Of a stretch of 64,000 nucleotides of DNA, positions 46,707-55,599 are shown piece after piece. A program made the translations under genes and the position numbers. Source of the DNA: Mayfieldus sp963772265 (GTDB lineage Bacteria > Actinomycetota > Thermoleophilia > Solirubrobacterales > 70-9). The number at the start of each line of letters is the position of its first letter. Positions within the stretch are counted from its first letter, which is position 1. The notes beneath the pieces are model-generated. The model ran no database searches. It was given only the letters and a program-made list of their open reading frames with translations, and had not been told where the DNA came from. The DNA is taken from assembly GCA_963772265.1 (NCBI GenBank), contig CAVYWS010000005.1:1-64000 (forward strand), given 5' to 3'.

Positions 46707-47927
46707 GCGGTAGCCGCCTCCCCCTGGATCTTCTCCACCGCCCGCCGCGCCGCCTCCCACATCGAGACCGAGCGGTCGCAGTACTCGACCCCGTAGCGGT
46801 CGAGGATCTTGAAGCCCTCCTCCTCCCAGGCGCCGGGGATGCGGAAGATCGCGATCGTCTCGCCGGGGTCCTTGCCCATCTGCAGGCAGGCCTTGATCAC
46901 TCCGCGGGCGACGATGTCGACGCGGGTGTTGGAGACGATCGACATCATCACCGCGATCTTCTCGACCCCGTCCTTGCGCAGCACCTCCGTCGCCAGCCCG
47001 CAGGCCTTGGCGACCGAGGGGTTGCCGCCGATCTCGGCGTAGTTGGCGGGCTTGCCGCCCTGGCTGCGGACCGCGTCGGTGAGGGTCAGCGAGCCGCCGC
47101 CGGCGCCGATCACGAGGCCGAGGTTGCCGCTGAAGCCGTGGTCCTTGCCCTGGATCACGCCGCGGTGGTCGGCGGCGTCGATCGCCTTGACGTTGCGCTC
47201 GAACTCGCTCGGCTCATAGGGCTCGCGGGTGTCGTCGGGGGCGATCTCGAGCTCGCCTTCGAGCAGCGCCTTCTGGCGCGGCTTCGCCTCGTCCTCCATC
47301 TCCATGTGGGCGTCGAGCGCGACGAAGCTTCCGTCCTGCAGCTCGGCGAGCGGGTTGATCTCGGCCAGGGTCATGTCGCGGTCGCGGAAGAGCCGGGCGA
47401 GGCGGGCGAGGATCGGCGTCGCGCGGTTGAGCTGCGAGCCGCTGACGCCGGTCGCGGCGATCGTCTGCTTGGCCTCGAAGTCCGAGACCGGCAGCAGATT
47501 GGAGAGGTGGCCGCGGCCGACGTGGTCGGGGTGCTTCTCGGCGACCTCCTCGATGTCGATGCCGCCCATGTCGCTGAACAGCATCAGCGGCCGCTTCGCG
47601 GTCCCGTCCCAGACGACGCCGGCGTAGTACTCCTGCTCGACCTCGGCCTTCGGATCGACGAGGACGCCGCGCGGCATCTGGCCGTTGATCTCGAGCTCGA
47701 GGATCTCGGCGGCGTGGGCCTCGGCCTCCTCCGGGGTGTCGGCGAACTTGACCCCGCCGGCCTTCATCCGGCCGCCGCTCAGGACCTGCGACTTGATCAC
47801 CACCGGGCCGCCGATCCGCTCGGCGGCGGCCCTGGCCTCGGCGGCGCGTCGTGCAGAAGCCGTATTCGGTGACCGGGATCCCGGAAAGTTCGACGATCCG
47901 GCGCGACTCGTACTCGAAAAAGCGCAT
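46703..47927 (-). CDS. sucC: Succinyl-CoA synthetase beta subunit, one frameshift
   Basis: TCA-cycle enzyme subunit with an ATP-grasp fold, about 407 residues. Visible: MRFFEYESRRIVELSGIPV, GGPVVIKSQVLSGGRMKAGG (ATP-grasp Lys), ITPL-like AEINPLAELQDGSFVALDAH, VIGAGGGSLTLTDAVRSQGG, NYAEIGGNPSVAKACG, and SIVSNTRVDIVARG. One extra base near 47842 separates the first 27 residues. The region after the ATP-grasp has an insertion (QQ-like loop replaced by FEAKQTIAATG) relative to short family members. ATGA overlap with sucD makes a standard sucCD operon. Confidence 0.93.
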
Positions 47928-48083
47928 CGGCGGCGCGGGAATCTATCGGGCCGGGCCGGGTCCGGGCTAAGGTCGATCGCGGCAGGGGCTTACGCCCACC
48001 GGCCTTGGGTAATGAAACAATCCCCTCCCTCGGAGGGGAGTCGAGATCGTCCAACCGCCTAAGACAGGAGCGTGATCCGACCA

Positions 48084-49907
48084 GTGAGTAACAGCGACAT
48101 CGCGACCGCCCACGCCCCGACCAAGCACGCCAAGCTGCTCAGCTGGGTCGAGGAGATCGCGGCGCTGACCCAGCCCGACTCGGTCCATTGGTGCGACGGC
48201 TCGGCGGAGGAGTACGACCGCCTCTGCCAGGAGATGGTCGACGCCGGGACCTTCGAGAAGCTCTCCGACGCCAAGCGCCCCAACTCCTACCTGGCGCGCT
48301 CCGACCCCGACGACGTGGCCCGGGTCGAGGACCGCACCTTCATCTGCTCCGAGGAGCGAGGGCGACGCCGGCCCGACCAACAACTGGCGCGACCCGGCCG
48401 AGATGCGCGAGCCGCGCTCGGCGAGCTCTTCAAGGGCTCGATGAAGGGCCGCACGATGTACGTCGTCCCCTTCTCGATGGGCCCGCTGGGCTCGCCGATC
48501 GCCCACATCGGCGTCCAGCTCACCGACTCGCCCTACGTCGCGGTCTCGATGCGGATCATGACCCGGATGGGGACCCGCGGCGCTCGAGGTGCTCGGCGAC
48601 TCCGGGGACTTCGTCCCCTGCGTGCACTCGGTCGGGATGCCGCTCGGCGAGGGCGTCGGAGGACGTGCCGTGGCCCTGCAACGCGGAGAACAAGTACATC
48701 GTCCACTACCCCGAGACGCGCGAGATCTGGTCCTTCGGCTCGGGCTACGGCGGCAACGCGCTGCTCGGCAAGAAGTGCTTCGCGCTGCGGATCGCCTCGG
48801 CGATGGCCCGCGACGAGGGCTGGCTCGCCGAGCACATGCTGATCCTCAAGCTGACCTCGCCCGAGGGCGAGGTCAAGTACGTCACCGGCGCCTTCCCGTC
48901 GGCTTCGGGCAAGACCAACCTGGCGATGCTGATCCCGACCCTGGAGGGCTGGAAGGCGGAGACGGTCGGCGACGACATCGCCTGGATGAAGTTCGGCGAG
49001 GACGGCCGCCTCTACGCGGTCAACCCCGAGGCCGGCTTCTTCGGCGTCGCCCCGAACACCAGCTACAAGACCAACCCCAACGCGATGGCGACGATCGAGC
49101 GCAACACGATCTTCACCAACTGCGCCGAGACCGACGGCGACATCTGGTGGGAGGGGATGACCGGCGAGCCGCCGGACCACGGCGATCGACTGGCAGCGGC
49201 AAGGAGTGGACGCCGGACTTCGAGGAGCCCGCGGCGCACCCGAACGCGCGCTTCACCACCCCGGCCTCGCAGTGCCCCTGCATCGCGCCGGAGTGGGAGG
49301 ACCCGGCCGGGGTGCCGATCGACGCCTTCCTGTTCGGCGGCCGCCGGGCGACCGTCGTGCCGCTGGTCACCGAGGCGTTCGACTGGGAGCACGGCGTCTT
49401 CCTCGGGGCGACGATGTCGGTCGGAGACGACCGCCGCCGCCGCCGGCGCGGTCGGCGAGCTGCGCTTCGACCCGATGGCGATGCTGCCCTTCTGCGGCTA
49501 CAACATGGCCGACTACTTCGGCCACTGGCTGAAGATCGGCGCGCGAGGCGGATACGGCGAAGCTGCCGAAGGTCTTCCTCGTCAACTGGTTCCGCAAGGA
49601 CGACGAGGGCAAGTTCATCTGGCCCGGCTACGGCGAGAACAGCCGCGTCCTGCGAGTGGGTCTTCCGCCGCTGCGAGGGCGAGGGCGAGACGGTGGAGAC
49701 GCCGATCGGCCTGCTGCCGGCGAAGGGCGAGCTCAACGTCGAGGGCCTGAGATCTGCCGCGAGGCAGCTGGAGGAGCTGCTCAGCGTCGACCCCGAGGCT
49801 TGCGCGAGCAGCTGCCCCAGGTCGAGGAGTTCCTGGCCAGGTTCGGCGAACGGCTGCCGGACGAGATCCAGGCCCAGCTCGAAGCCCTGAAAACGCGGTT
49901 GCGCTGA
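48084..49907 (+). CDS. pckG: GTP-dependent phosphoenolpyruvate carboxykinase, heavily frameshifted
   Basis: Converts oxaloacetate plus GTP to PEP, linking the TCA cycle to gluconeogenesis. About 605 residues after repair. Motifs: VHWCDGSAEEYDRLCQEMV, RTFICSEE, MYVVPFSMGPLGSPI, GSGYGGNALLGKKCFALRI, YVTGAFPSASGKTNLAML (P-loop), GDDIAWMKFGEDGRLYAVNP, SQCPCIAPEWEDPAG (reactive Cys), FLFGGRRATVVPLVTEAFDW, LPFCGYNMADYFGHWL. At least eight single-base indels between 48357 and 49800; each extra or missing base is a G or C. Start is GTG 48084, or GTG 48072 next to AGGAG. Both flanks are intact housekeeping sequence. Confidence 0.93.
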
Positions 49908-49982
49908 GCTAGGGCTTGCTCATAGGCTCGGCGGTCGAAACCCAAGTCGAGGGACATCGACCGAAAGGATGAGCAGGCACAG

Positions 49983-50506
49983 ATGAGAAAGCTTCGAAAC
50001 AGGCGTCCTTCGGCGGCGATGATCGTCGCCGGTGCTGGCGCTGTGCATGTCAGTCGCAGGCACTGCTGTCGCCGCGGGTGTGTTCAGCGGCCAGGAAAGA
50101 AGGAAGGTGATCAAGAAGCTGGCGAACAAGAAGATCACCAAGCGCGCCGGGAAGCTGACGGTCGCCAAGGCCAACTTCGCCAACAACGTCATGGCGGTGG
50201 AGATCCCGCAGGGCACGATCGGCGGCCAGACCAACACCTGCGCGATCGGTGCGCAGACCGGCGGAATGAGCACAGCGCTCGCCGGTGCCGGCCCGGGCGT
50301 CAACGGCTTCTGCGATGTCACATTCCCCCGCAGCGTCGAGAAGTGCGTGGTCGGGGCAAGCCCGATGCATCCCGTGCAGGACATCGGCGGCGAGGCATCG
50401 GTGCGCCCGCTCGGTGGGTGCAAAGGTCGCGGGTGACGCGTTCGAACAGCGCCGACAACTTCGCGACGCGGGGTTGGTGTCGGTATACGCGATCTGTCCC
50501 GCCTGA
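49983..50506 (+). CDS. Small secreted protein, frameshifted
   Basis: Signal peptide (VLALCMSVAGTAVAAGVF), then a Lys-rich region (VIKKLANKKITKRAGKLTVA) and a Gly/Ala-rich beta domain (GTIGGQTNTCAIGAQTGGMS, GFCDVTFPRSVEKCVVGASP) with several Cys. The end resembles VSVYAICPA. Shifts near 50030 and 50420 spread it over three frames. About 170 residues. Resembles small exported actinobacterial proteins of unknown function; I do not recognise the family by name. A terminator follows at 50547. Confidence 0.6.
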
Positions 50507-50546
50507 GGGCGAGATCGTGAGCGGGTCCTAGCCCGCGACGCACTAC

Positions 50547-50575
50547 GGGGCCCTCTTCGGAGGGCCCCGTTTCGT
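50547..50575 (+). terminator. Strong intrinsic terminator
   Basis: Perfect 9-bp stem GGGGCCCTC / GAGGGCCCC with a TTCG loop (50547-50568), followed by GTTTCGTT. It ends the secreted-protein transcript. Confidence 0.85.
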
Positions 50576-50580
50576 TCCGT

Positions 50581-50598
50581 ACTCGCGTGTCCGCGAGT
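50581..50598. repeat. Short perfect inverted repeat
   Basis: ACTCGCG-TGTC-CGCGAGT, directly after the terminator and before the AT-rich leader of the AAA ATPase gene. No T-run follows. It may be a second terminator stem or a binding site. Confidence 0.5.
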
Positions 50599-50692
50599 CT
50601 TGATGGCGCCTTTACTTGAGCAGAACATAACGTTCTAGTGCATAATGATCACTATGTAGTGCGACATATCGTCTGCGATGCTGCGTGGCATA

Positions 50693-51865
50693 ATGCGAGC
50701 CAAGGTAATCACTCCAACCAATCCATTTCGCTTCGGTGGGATCGCACTTGACGATGCCTTCGCCAACCGCGAGGCCGAGGTTCAAGACCTCAAAGCCGAC
50801 GTTCTGAACGGCCAAGACGTGGTCATCTTCGCGCCTCGCCGCTACGGCAAGTCATCCCTCGTCTGGAAGACAAGCCAGAAGCTCATCTCGGACAGGGTGC
50901 TCGTTGCGTCGGTGAACCTGATGACGACGCCGACGAAGGAGAAGCTCGCCGAAAGGCTGGCTGCGAGCATCTACGAGAACATTGCCTCGCCACTGTTGCG
51001 CGCGAGGGAGAAGGCAGTCGCGCCATTCAGAGGCCTCCGAATAAGCCCCAGCATCACGATCAGCCCCGACGATGCCACGCTTGGTTTCTCGTTCGGGGTG
51101 GGCCACAAGGACCAGGACATCGATGCGACTTTGGAGACTCTCCTCGAGATGCCCGCGGAGCTCGCCGCGGAGCGTCATAGGCGAGTCGCTCTGATCTTCG
51201 ACGAGTTTCAAGAGGTCGTCGATATCGACCCCAAACTTCCGAAGCTTCTAAGGACGATCTTCGAACAGCAGCCCGAAGTCTCGCGCGTCTATCTGGGGAG
51301 CAAACGGCACATGATGGCCCGCCTGTTCAATGACGAGAACGAGCCCTTCTGGAGAAGCGCGAAGCAGGTCGAATTGGAAGTCATAGATTCGGCAAAGTTT
51401 CAAGACTTCATCGTCAAGCGCTTCCGAAAGACCAACAAGGACATAGGTCTCGAGGTGGCCGACCAGGTACTCGAGTGCACGGCCGGGCACCCATACGCGA
51501 CGCAAGAGCTCTGCTACGCGTTGTGGGAGCAAACTCCGTTCGACGACGTAGCGACACCGAGCGATTTCGACGCCGCCTTGGCGTCTGTTCTCCGCTCAGA
51601 GCATGCGCATTTCAGCCTGCTTTGGGACAACGCTTCCGCTGTGCAGCGGTTGGTGCTCGAGGCGCTGGCATCCCAGCCAGGCCGACCGCTGAGCGCCGAC
51701 TATCGGCGCGAACACCAGCTGCCGGGATCGAGCTCAGTCCAGACAGCGCTTGGAGCACTGCTTGATCGAGAGCTGGTGAGGCGGCTGGAAGACGGGTCAT
51801 ATCGTGTCGCTGAGCCGTTTCTGCCTCAGTGGATCGACCGGAATGTCGTGCACGAACCGGAGTAG
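50693..51865 (+). CDS. AAA ATPase (archaeal-ATPase-like), lower GC, probably acquired
   Basis: About 390-residue P-loop NTPase. Walker A is FAPRRYGKSSLVWKT (about residues 46-60), Walker B is RRVALIFDEFQEVVDI (about 160-175), then RVYLGSKRHMMARLFND (sensor-like) and a winged-helix C-terminus (LLWDNASAVQRLVLEAL, TALGALLDRELVRRLEDGSY). This layout matches the solitary COG1672-type ATPases, relatives of STAND NTPases, whose roles include defence and signalling. Start ATG 50693 or 50678. Base composition is visibly lower in GC than its neighbours, with an AT-rich leader (50600-50690), which suggests horizontal transfer. No mobile-element genes or partner toxin are adjacent. No frameshift. Confidence 0.75.
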   Translation: MRAKVITPTNPFRFGGIALDDAFANREAEVQDLKADVLNGQDVVIFAPRRYGKSSLVWKTSQKLISDRVLVASVNLMTTPTKEKLAERLAASIYENIASPLLRAREKAVAPFRGLRISPSITISPDDATLGFSFGVGHKDQDIDATLETLLEMPAELAAERHRRVALIFDEFQEVVDIDPKLPKLLRTIFEQQPEVSRVYLGSKRHMMARLFNDENEPFWRSAKQVELEVIDSAKFQDFIVKRFRKTNKDIGLEVADQVLECTAGHPYATQELCYALWEQTPFDDVATPSDFDAALASVLRSEHAHFSLLWDNASAVQRLVLEALASQPGRPLSADYRREHQLPGSSSVQTALGALLDRELVRRLEDGSYRVAEPFLPQWIDRNVVHEPE

Positions 51866-51878
51866 GCCCGAGCGACCA

Positions 51879-51884
51879 TAGAAT
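51879..51884 (+). promoter_or_regulatory. -10 element for a leaderless trpB transcript
   Basis: TAGAAT, 7 nt before the ATG at 51892, no ribosome site. Confidence 0.5.
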
Positions 51885-51891
51885 CGGCGCG

Positions 51892-53256
51892 ATGGCGGAG
51901 GAGACGACCAAGTACCTGCTCGACGAGTCGGCGATCCCGACCCACTGGGTCAACCTGCTGCCCGACCTGCCCGGCGAGCCGTTGCCGCCGCTGAATCCCG
52001 GGACCGGCGAGCCCGCCGGCCCCGACGACCTGACCCCGATCTTCCCGATCGGCCTGATCGAGCAGGAGGTCTCGGCCGAGCCCGAGATCGAGATCCCCGA
52101 CGAGGTGCGCGAGATCTACCGGCTCTGGCGCCCGACGCCCCTCTACCGCGCCCACCGCCTCGAGCGCGCCCTCGATACCCCGGCCCACATCTACTACAAG
52201 TACGAGGGGGTCTCCCCGGCCGGCTCGCACAAGCCCAACACGGCGATCGCCCAGGCCTACTACAACCGCGAGGCCGGGATCCGCAAGCTGGCGACCGAGA
52301 CCGGGGCGGGGCAGTGGGGCTCGGCGCTGGCGCTCGCCTGCAGCCTCTTCGGAATGGAGTGCGAGGTCTTCATGGTCGGCGTCTCCTACGACCAGAAGCC
52401 CTACCGGCGGGCGATGATCGAGACCTGGGGCGCCACGGTGCACCGCAGCCCCTCCGATCTGACCGAGGCCGGGCGCTCGCAGGCCGAGCACGAGTCAGGC
52501 AGCCTCGGGATCGCGATCTCCGAGGCGGTCGAGGTCGCCGCCGGCGCCGACGACACCAACTACTCGCTGGGCTCGGTGCTCAACCACGTCTGCCTGCACC
52601 AGACGGTGATCGGCCAGGAGGCGATCGCGCAGCTGGAGATGGCGGGCGAGTACCCCGACGTCGTCGTCGGCTGCGTCGGCGGCGGCTCCAACTTCGCCGG
52701 CCTCGCCTACCCGTTCGTGCGCGCCAACCTGCGCGACGGCAAGCGGGACCCGCTTTCTCGCCGCCGAGCCCGCCGCCTGCCCGACCCTGACCCGCGGCGC
52801 CTACGCCTACGACTTCGGCGACACGGTCGGGATGACGCCGCTGATGCCGATGTACACGCTCGGCCACGACTTCGTGCCGCCGCCGGTCCACGCCGGAGGG
52901 CTGCGCTATCACGGCGACGCGCCGAGCCTCTGCGGGCTGGTCAAGGAGGGCATCGTCGAGGCGACGGCGATCCCGCAGACCGCGGCGTTCGAGGCGGCGG
53001 TGCGCTTCGCGCGCACCGAGGGCATCGTCCCCGGGCCCGAGCCGGCGCATGCGATCAAGGCGGTCTTCGACGAGGCCGAGGCCGCGAAGCAGGCGGGGGA
53101 GGAGCGGGTGATCCTGCTCGGCCTCTCGGGCCACGGGCACTTCGACATGGCCGCCTACGAGGCCTACGCGCCGGCGAGCTCGAGGACCTCGAGTTCTCCG
53201 AGGCCGAGATGGAGGCGGCGCTCGACCGCCTGCCCGAGGCCCCGGCGATCGCCTAG
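51892..53256 (+). CDS. trpB: TrpB2-type tryptophan synthase beta chain, two compensating shifts
   Basis: PLP enzyme converting indole plus serine to tryptophan. About 454 residues, longer than TrpB1, with TrpB2 hallmarks: LPDLPGEPLPPLNPGTGEP, RLWRPTPLYRAHRLERALD, YYKYEGVSPAGSHKPNTAI (PLP Lys), ATETGAGQWGSALALAC, TNYSLGSVLNHVCLHQTVIG, VVGCVGGGSNFAGLA (phosphate cup), GGLRYHGDAPSLCGLVKEG, LLGLSGHGHFDM. One extra base near 52753 and one missing near 53175. Stand-alone: no trpA or other trp gene nearby, common for TrpB2. It may instead act in serine deamination or indole salvage. Confidence 0.9.
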   Translation: MAEETTKYLLDESAIPTHWVNLLPDLPGEPLPPLNPGTGEPAGPDDLTPIFPIGLIEQEVSAEPEIEIPDEVREIYRLWRPTPLYRAHRLERALDTPAHIYYKYEGVSPAGSHKPNTAIAQAYYNREAGIRKLATETGAGQWGSALALACSLFGMECEVFMVGVSYDQKPYRRAMIETWGATVHRSPSDLTEAGRSQAEHESGSLGIAISEAVEVAAGADDTNYSLGSVLNHVCLHQTVIGQEAIAQLEMAGEYPDVVVGCVGGGSNFAGLAYPFVRANLRDGKRDPLSRRRARRLPDPDPRRLRLRLRRHGRDDAADADVHARPRLRAAAGPRRRAALSRRRAEPLRAGQGGHRRGDGDPADRGVRGGGALRAHRGHRPRARAGACDQGGLRRGRGREAGGGGAGDPARPLGPRALRHGRLRGLRAGELEDLEFSEAEMEAALDRLPEAPAIA

Positions 53257-53276
53257 CCCCTCGGCCAGGACCGAGC

Positions 53277-54415
53277 TCAGCGGTGGTGGCGCCGATGCTT
53301 GCGCTGCACCTTCAGGAAGTGCTTGCGCACGCCCTTGCCGAAGCCGCTCGGGTGCGCCGAGTAGTAAGCCGACTCCTTCGGGCCCAGCAGCGCGTTCGCG
53401 CAGCCGCCGTAGTCGGCCTCGGTGTTCCAGGTCCAGGCGAGGTATGAGCCGCCGAGACGGTCGAAGAACTTCATCAGCTTGAGGCTGTAGTTCGAGTTGC
53501 AGTCGGTGTCGCCGAAGCCGCCGACGAGGATCGGGAAGCCGTGCGAGAGGCTGCGCAGGAACGGCTTCTCGTGCGCCAGGTTGCCCGAGTAGTCGAAGGA
53601 GTTCCAGCCGACGATCAGCGAGTTGCGGGGGTCGTTGGGCATGAAGTCCCGCCACCGGCTGACGTCGCCGGCGAAGTCGATCCCGGAGACGATGATCGGC
53701 TGGGTCGCGCCGGTCGAGCGGATCGCGTCGACGATCGCCTGGTGGCCGACCGCCTGGTAGGGGCCGAAGTTCGGCTCTCCCTCGGAGCCGTCGGCGTCGG
53801 TCGGCGCAGCCGTTGAGGTTGCAGTCCCAGCCGATCCCGTGCGGCTCGTCGTAGGCGTGGAAGATGACGCCGTGGTTGTTGATGAAGCGGGCGGCCAGCG
53901 AGCGCCAGAAGTCGAGCGCATGGTCGGCATCGGCGAGCTGGATCTCGGAGTCGCCGGGGGCGGCGCCGTAGACGTTGTTGCCGGGGCCGGCGCCGGAGAG
54001 CCGCAGGATCACGTAGATCCCGTGCGCGTTGAGGCGGCTGACGTAGCCGGCGATCGCGGACTGGTAGGCGTCGCCGGTGAAATCAGGATTGAGGTTGCCG
54101 ATGCCGCCGAGCCAGCAGGCCTCGTTGAGCGGCAGCGCGACCGCGTTGACCTTCCATTTCTTCAGCGCCCTGATCGAGCGGTTGTTGACCGGGCCCTGGA
54201 AGAAGCCGTAGCCGTTGCCGCCGTTGCCGTCGTCCGAGGAGCAGGCGTACTCCGAGCCGGAGCGGTTGACGCCGATCAGGCGGATCTTCTTGCCGTGGCC
54301 GCCGGCCTTGGCGAGGTGGTTGCCGGACGACGCCGATGTTGAGCGCCGGCGCCGGGGCGGCGACGACCGCGAGCAGGGCGAGGGCGAGAAGGGCGGCGAG
54401 CCCGGATCGTCGCAT
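53277..54415 (-). CDS. Secreted GH5-like protein with altered catalytic residues, frameshifted
   Basis: Signal peptide (GLAALLALALLAVVAAPAPA), then a GH5/cellulase-type barrel: IRLIGVNRSGSEYACSSDDG, VNAVALPLNEACWLGG, YVILRLSGAGPGNNV, FHAYDEPHGIGWDCN, PIIVSGIDFAGDVSRW, LIVGWNSFDYSGN, ILVGGFGDTDCNSNYS, SYLAWTWNTEADYGG. Usual family motifs are NEPHG and GEFG; here they read DEPHG and GGFG, so the nucleophile Glu appears replaced by Gly. About 378 residues. Extra bases near 53805 and 54345. TAGGTT lies 6 nt before the ATG. Either a binding protein or a changed enzyme. Confidence 0.8.
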
Positions 54416-54421
54416 CGGCGC

Positions 54422-54427
54422 AACCTA
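54422..54427 (-). promoter_or_regulatory. -10 element for the leaderless GH5-like gene
   Basis: TAGGTT on the minus strand, 6 nt before the ATG at 54415. Confidence 0.45.
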
Positions 54428-54475
54428 ACCGAAGGAGCGCCCCTCACCAACGTCTTTATTCGGTAACTGACCGCG

Positions 54476-55525
54476 CTAGAGCTCGTACTGCTTCGCCAGC
54501 TCGGGGTCCTTCTCGGCCAGCATCTCGGCCAGCGAGACCATCACCTTGCACTGCTTCCAGGTCGCGTCGTCCTGCATCTTGCCGTCGATCATGTGGACGC
54601 CGCGCCCGTCGGGGATCGCCTCCAGCACCTTCTTGGCGAACTTGACCTCCTCCGGCGGCGGGCTGAAGACCTTCTTGGCGATCTCGATCTGGGCCGGGTG
54701 CAGCGACCAGGCGCCGACGCAGCCGAGCAGGAACGCGGCCCGGAACTGGGTTTCGCAGCCGAGCGTGTCCTTGATGTCGCCGTAGGGCCCGTAGACGGGC
54801 AGGATCCCGGCCGAGGTGCAGGCATCGACCATGCGCGCGATCGAGTAGTGCCAGGGGTCCTGCTGGGCGGTGGGCCGCTCCGCCTCGGGATTGTCGGGGT
54901 CGGGGTCCTCGATCACCCGGTAGGCGGGGTGACCGCCGCCGACCCGGGTCGTCTTCATGCGCCGGAAGGCGGCGAGGTCGGCGGGGCCGAAGCTCATCCC
55001 CTGCATCCGCGGGCTGGCGTTGGCGATCTCCTCGACGTTGACCACGCCGGTCGAGGTCTCGAGGATCGCGTGGATCAGAAGCGGCTTGTCGAGCTTGGCT
55101 CTCGCCTCGAGCTGGGCGAGCAGGCGGTCGACGTAGTGGATGTCCCAGGGCCCCTCGACCTTGGGGACCATGATCACCTCGAGCTGGTCGCCGATCTCGG
55201 CGATCAGCTCGGTGAGGTCGTCGAGCACCCAGGGGCTCTCGAGTGAGTTGACCCGGGTCCACAGCGTCGTGGCGCTGAGATCCGACCCCTTGACGGTGTC
55301 GATGAAGCCCCGGCGCGCGGCCTCCTTGCGGTCGACCGGGATCGCGTCCTCGAGGTTGCCGAGCAGGACGTCGGTCTGGGTCGAGATCTCGGCGGCCTTG
55401 GATGCCATCTTCTCGTTCGAGAAGTCGAGGAAATGGATCATCCGCTGCGGCTTGACCGGGATCTCGCGCGGCGGCTCGGGGGCGTCGATCGCAAGCGGCT
55501 TGAAGAAGTCTCTGGGGTGTCTCAT
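54476..55525 (-). CDS. mcl: Malyl-CoA / beta-methylmalyl-CoA / citramalyl-CoA lyase (Chloroflexus MclA type)
   Basis: HpcH/HpaI (CitE-like) TIM barrel of 349 residues that cleaves malyl-CoA to glyoxylate and acetyl-CoA, and related CoA thioesters. The sequence follows the long Chloroflexus-type lyase: FFKPLAIDAPEPPREIPVKP, LLGNLEDAIPVDRKEAARRG, WTRVNSLESPWVLDDL, VIMVPKVEGPWDIHYVDRLL, AILETSTGVVNVEEIANAS, MSFGPADLAAFRRMKTTRVG, GAWSLHPAQIEIAKKVFSPP, MIDGKMQDDATWKQCKVM. Catalytic Glu and Asp of the metal site are in LEDAIP and LETSTG. Intact frame. TAGATT lies 8 nt before the ATG. A mesaconyl-CoA hydratase-like gene at 61749 suggests a shared pathway. Confidence 0.88.
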   Translation of the reverse strand: MRHPRDFFKPLAIDAPEPPREIPVKPQRMIHFLDFSNEKMASKAAEISTQTDVLLGNLEDAIPVDRKEAARRGFIDTVKGSDLSATTLWTRVNSLESPWVLDDLTELIAEIGDQLEVIMVPKVEGPWDIHYVDRLLAQLEARAKLDKPLLIHAILETSTGVVNVEEIANASPRMQGMSFGPADLAAFRRMKTTRVGGGHPAYRVIEDPDPDNPEAERPTAQQDPWHYSIARMVDACTSAGILPVYGPYGDIKDTLGCETQFRAAFLLGCVGAWSLHPAQIEIAKKVFSPPPEEVKFAKKVLEAIPDGRGVHMIDGKMQDDATWKQCKVMVSLAEMLAEKDPELAKQYEL

Positions 55526-55533
55526 CGCGCCGG

Positions 55534-55539
55534 AATCTA
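55534..55539 (-). promoter_or_regulatory. -10 element for the leaderless lyase gene
   Basis: TAGATT on the minus strand, 8 nt before the ATG at 55525. Confidence 0.5.
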
Positions 55540-55587
55540 TCCGAGCCACACGAGCGGGGAACCTGCGCGCAGGCGTGCGGGTCGGAC

Positions 55588-55593
55588 TAAAGT
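55588..55593 (+). promoter_or_regulatory. -10 element for the leaderless coiled-coil/HhH gene
   Basis: TAAAGT, 6 nt before the ATG at 55600. Divergent partner of the element at 55534; the two promoters lie about 50 bases apart. Confidence 0.5.
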
Positions 55594-55599
55594 TGAAAG

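Noticed and set aside
48084..49907. Programmed ribosomal frameshifting or pseudogenization in pckG and similar genes
   Set aside because: Many scattered one-base events without slippery sequences, in intact essential-type proteins, fit sequence error better.
50581..51865. AAA ATPase as an IS21-type helper (IstB) or transposon remnant
   Set aside because: No transposase, terminal inverted repeats or target duplications; winged-helix tail and Walker context fit COG1672-like ATPases.
54476..55525. Citrate lyase beta subunit (CitE)
   Set aside because: Length and whole-protein motif order follow the Chloroflexus malyl-CoA lyase; no citD or citF nearby.
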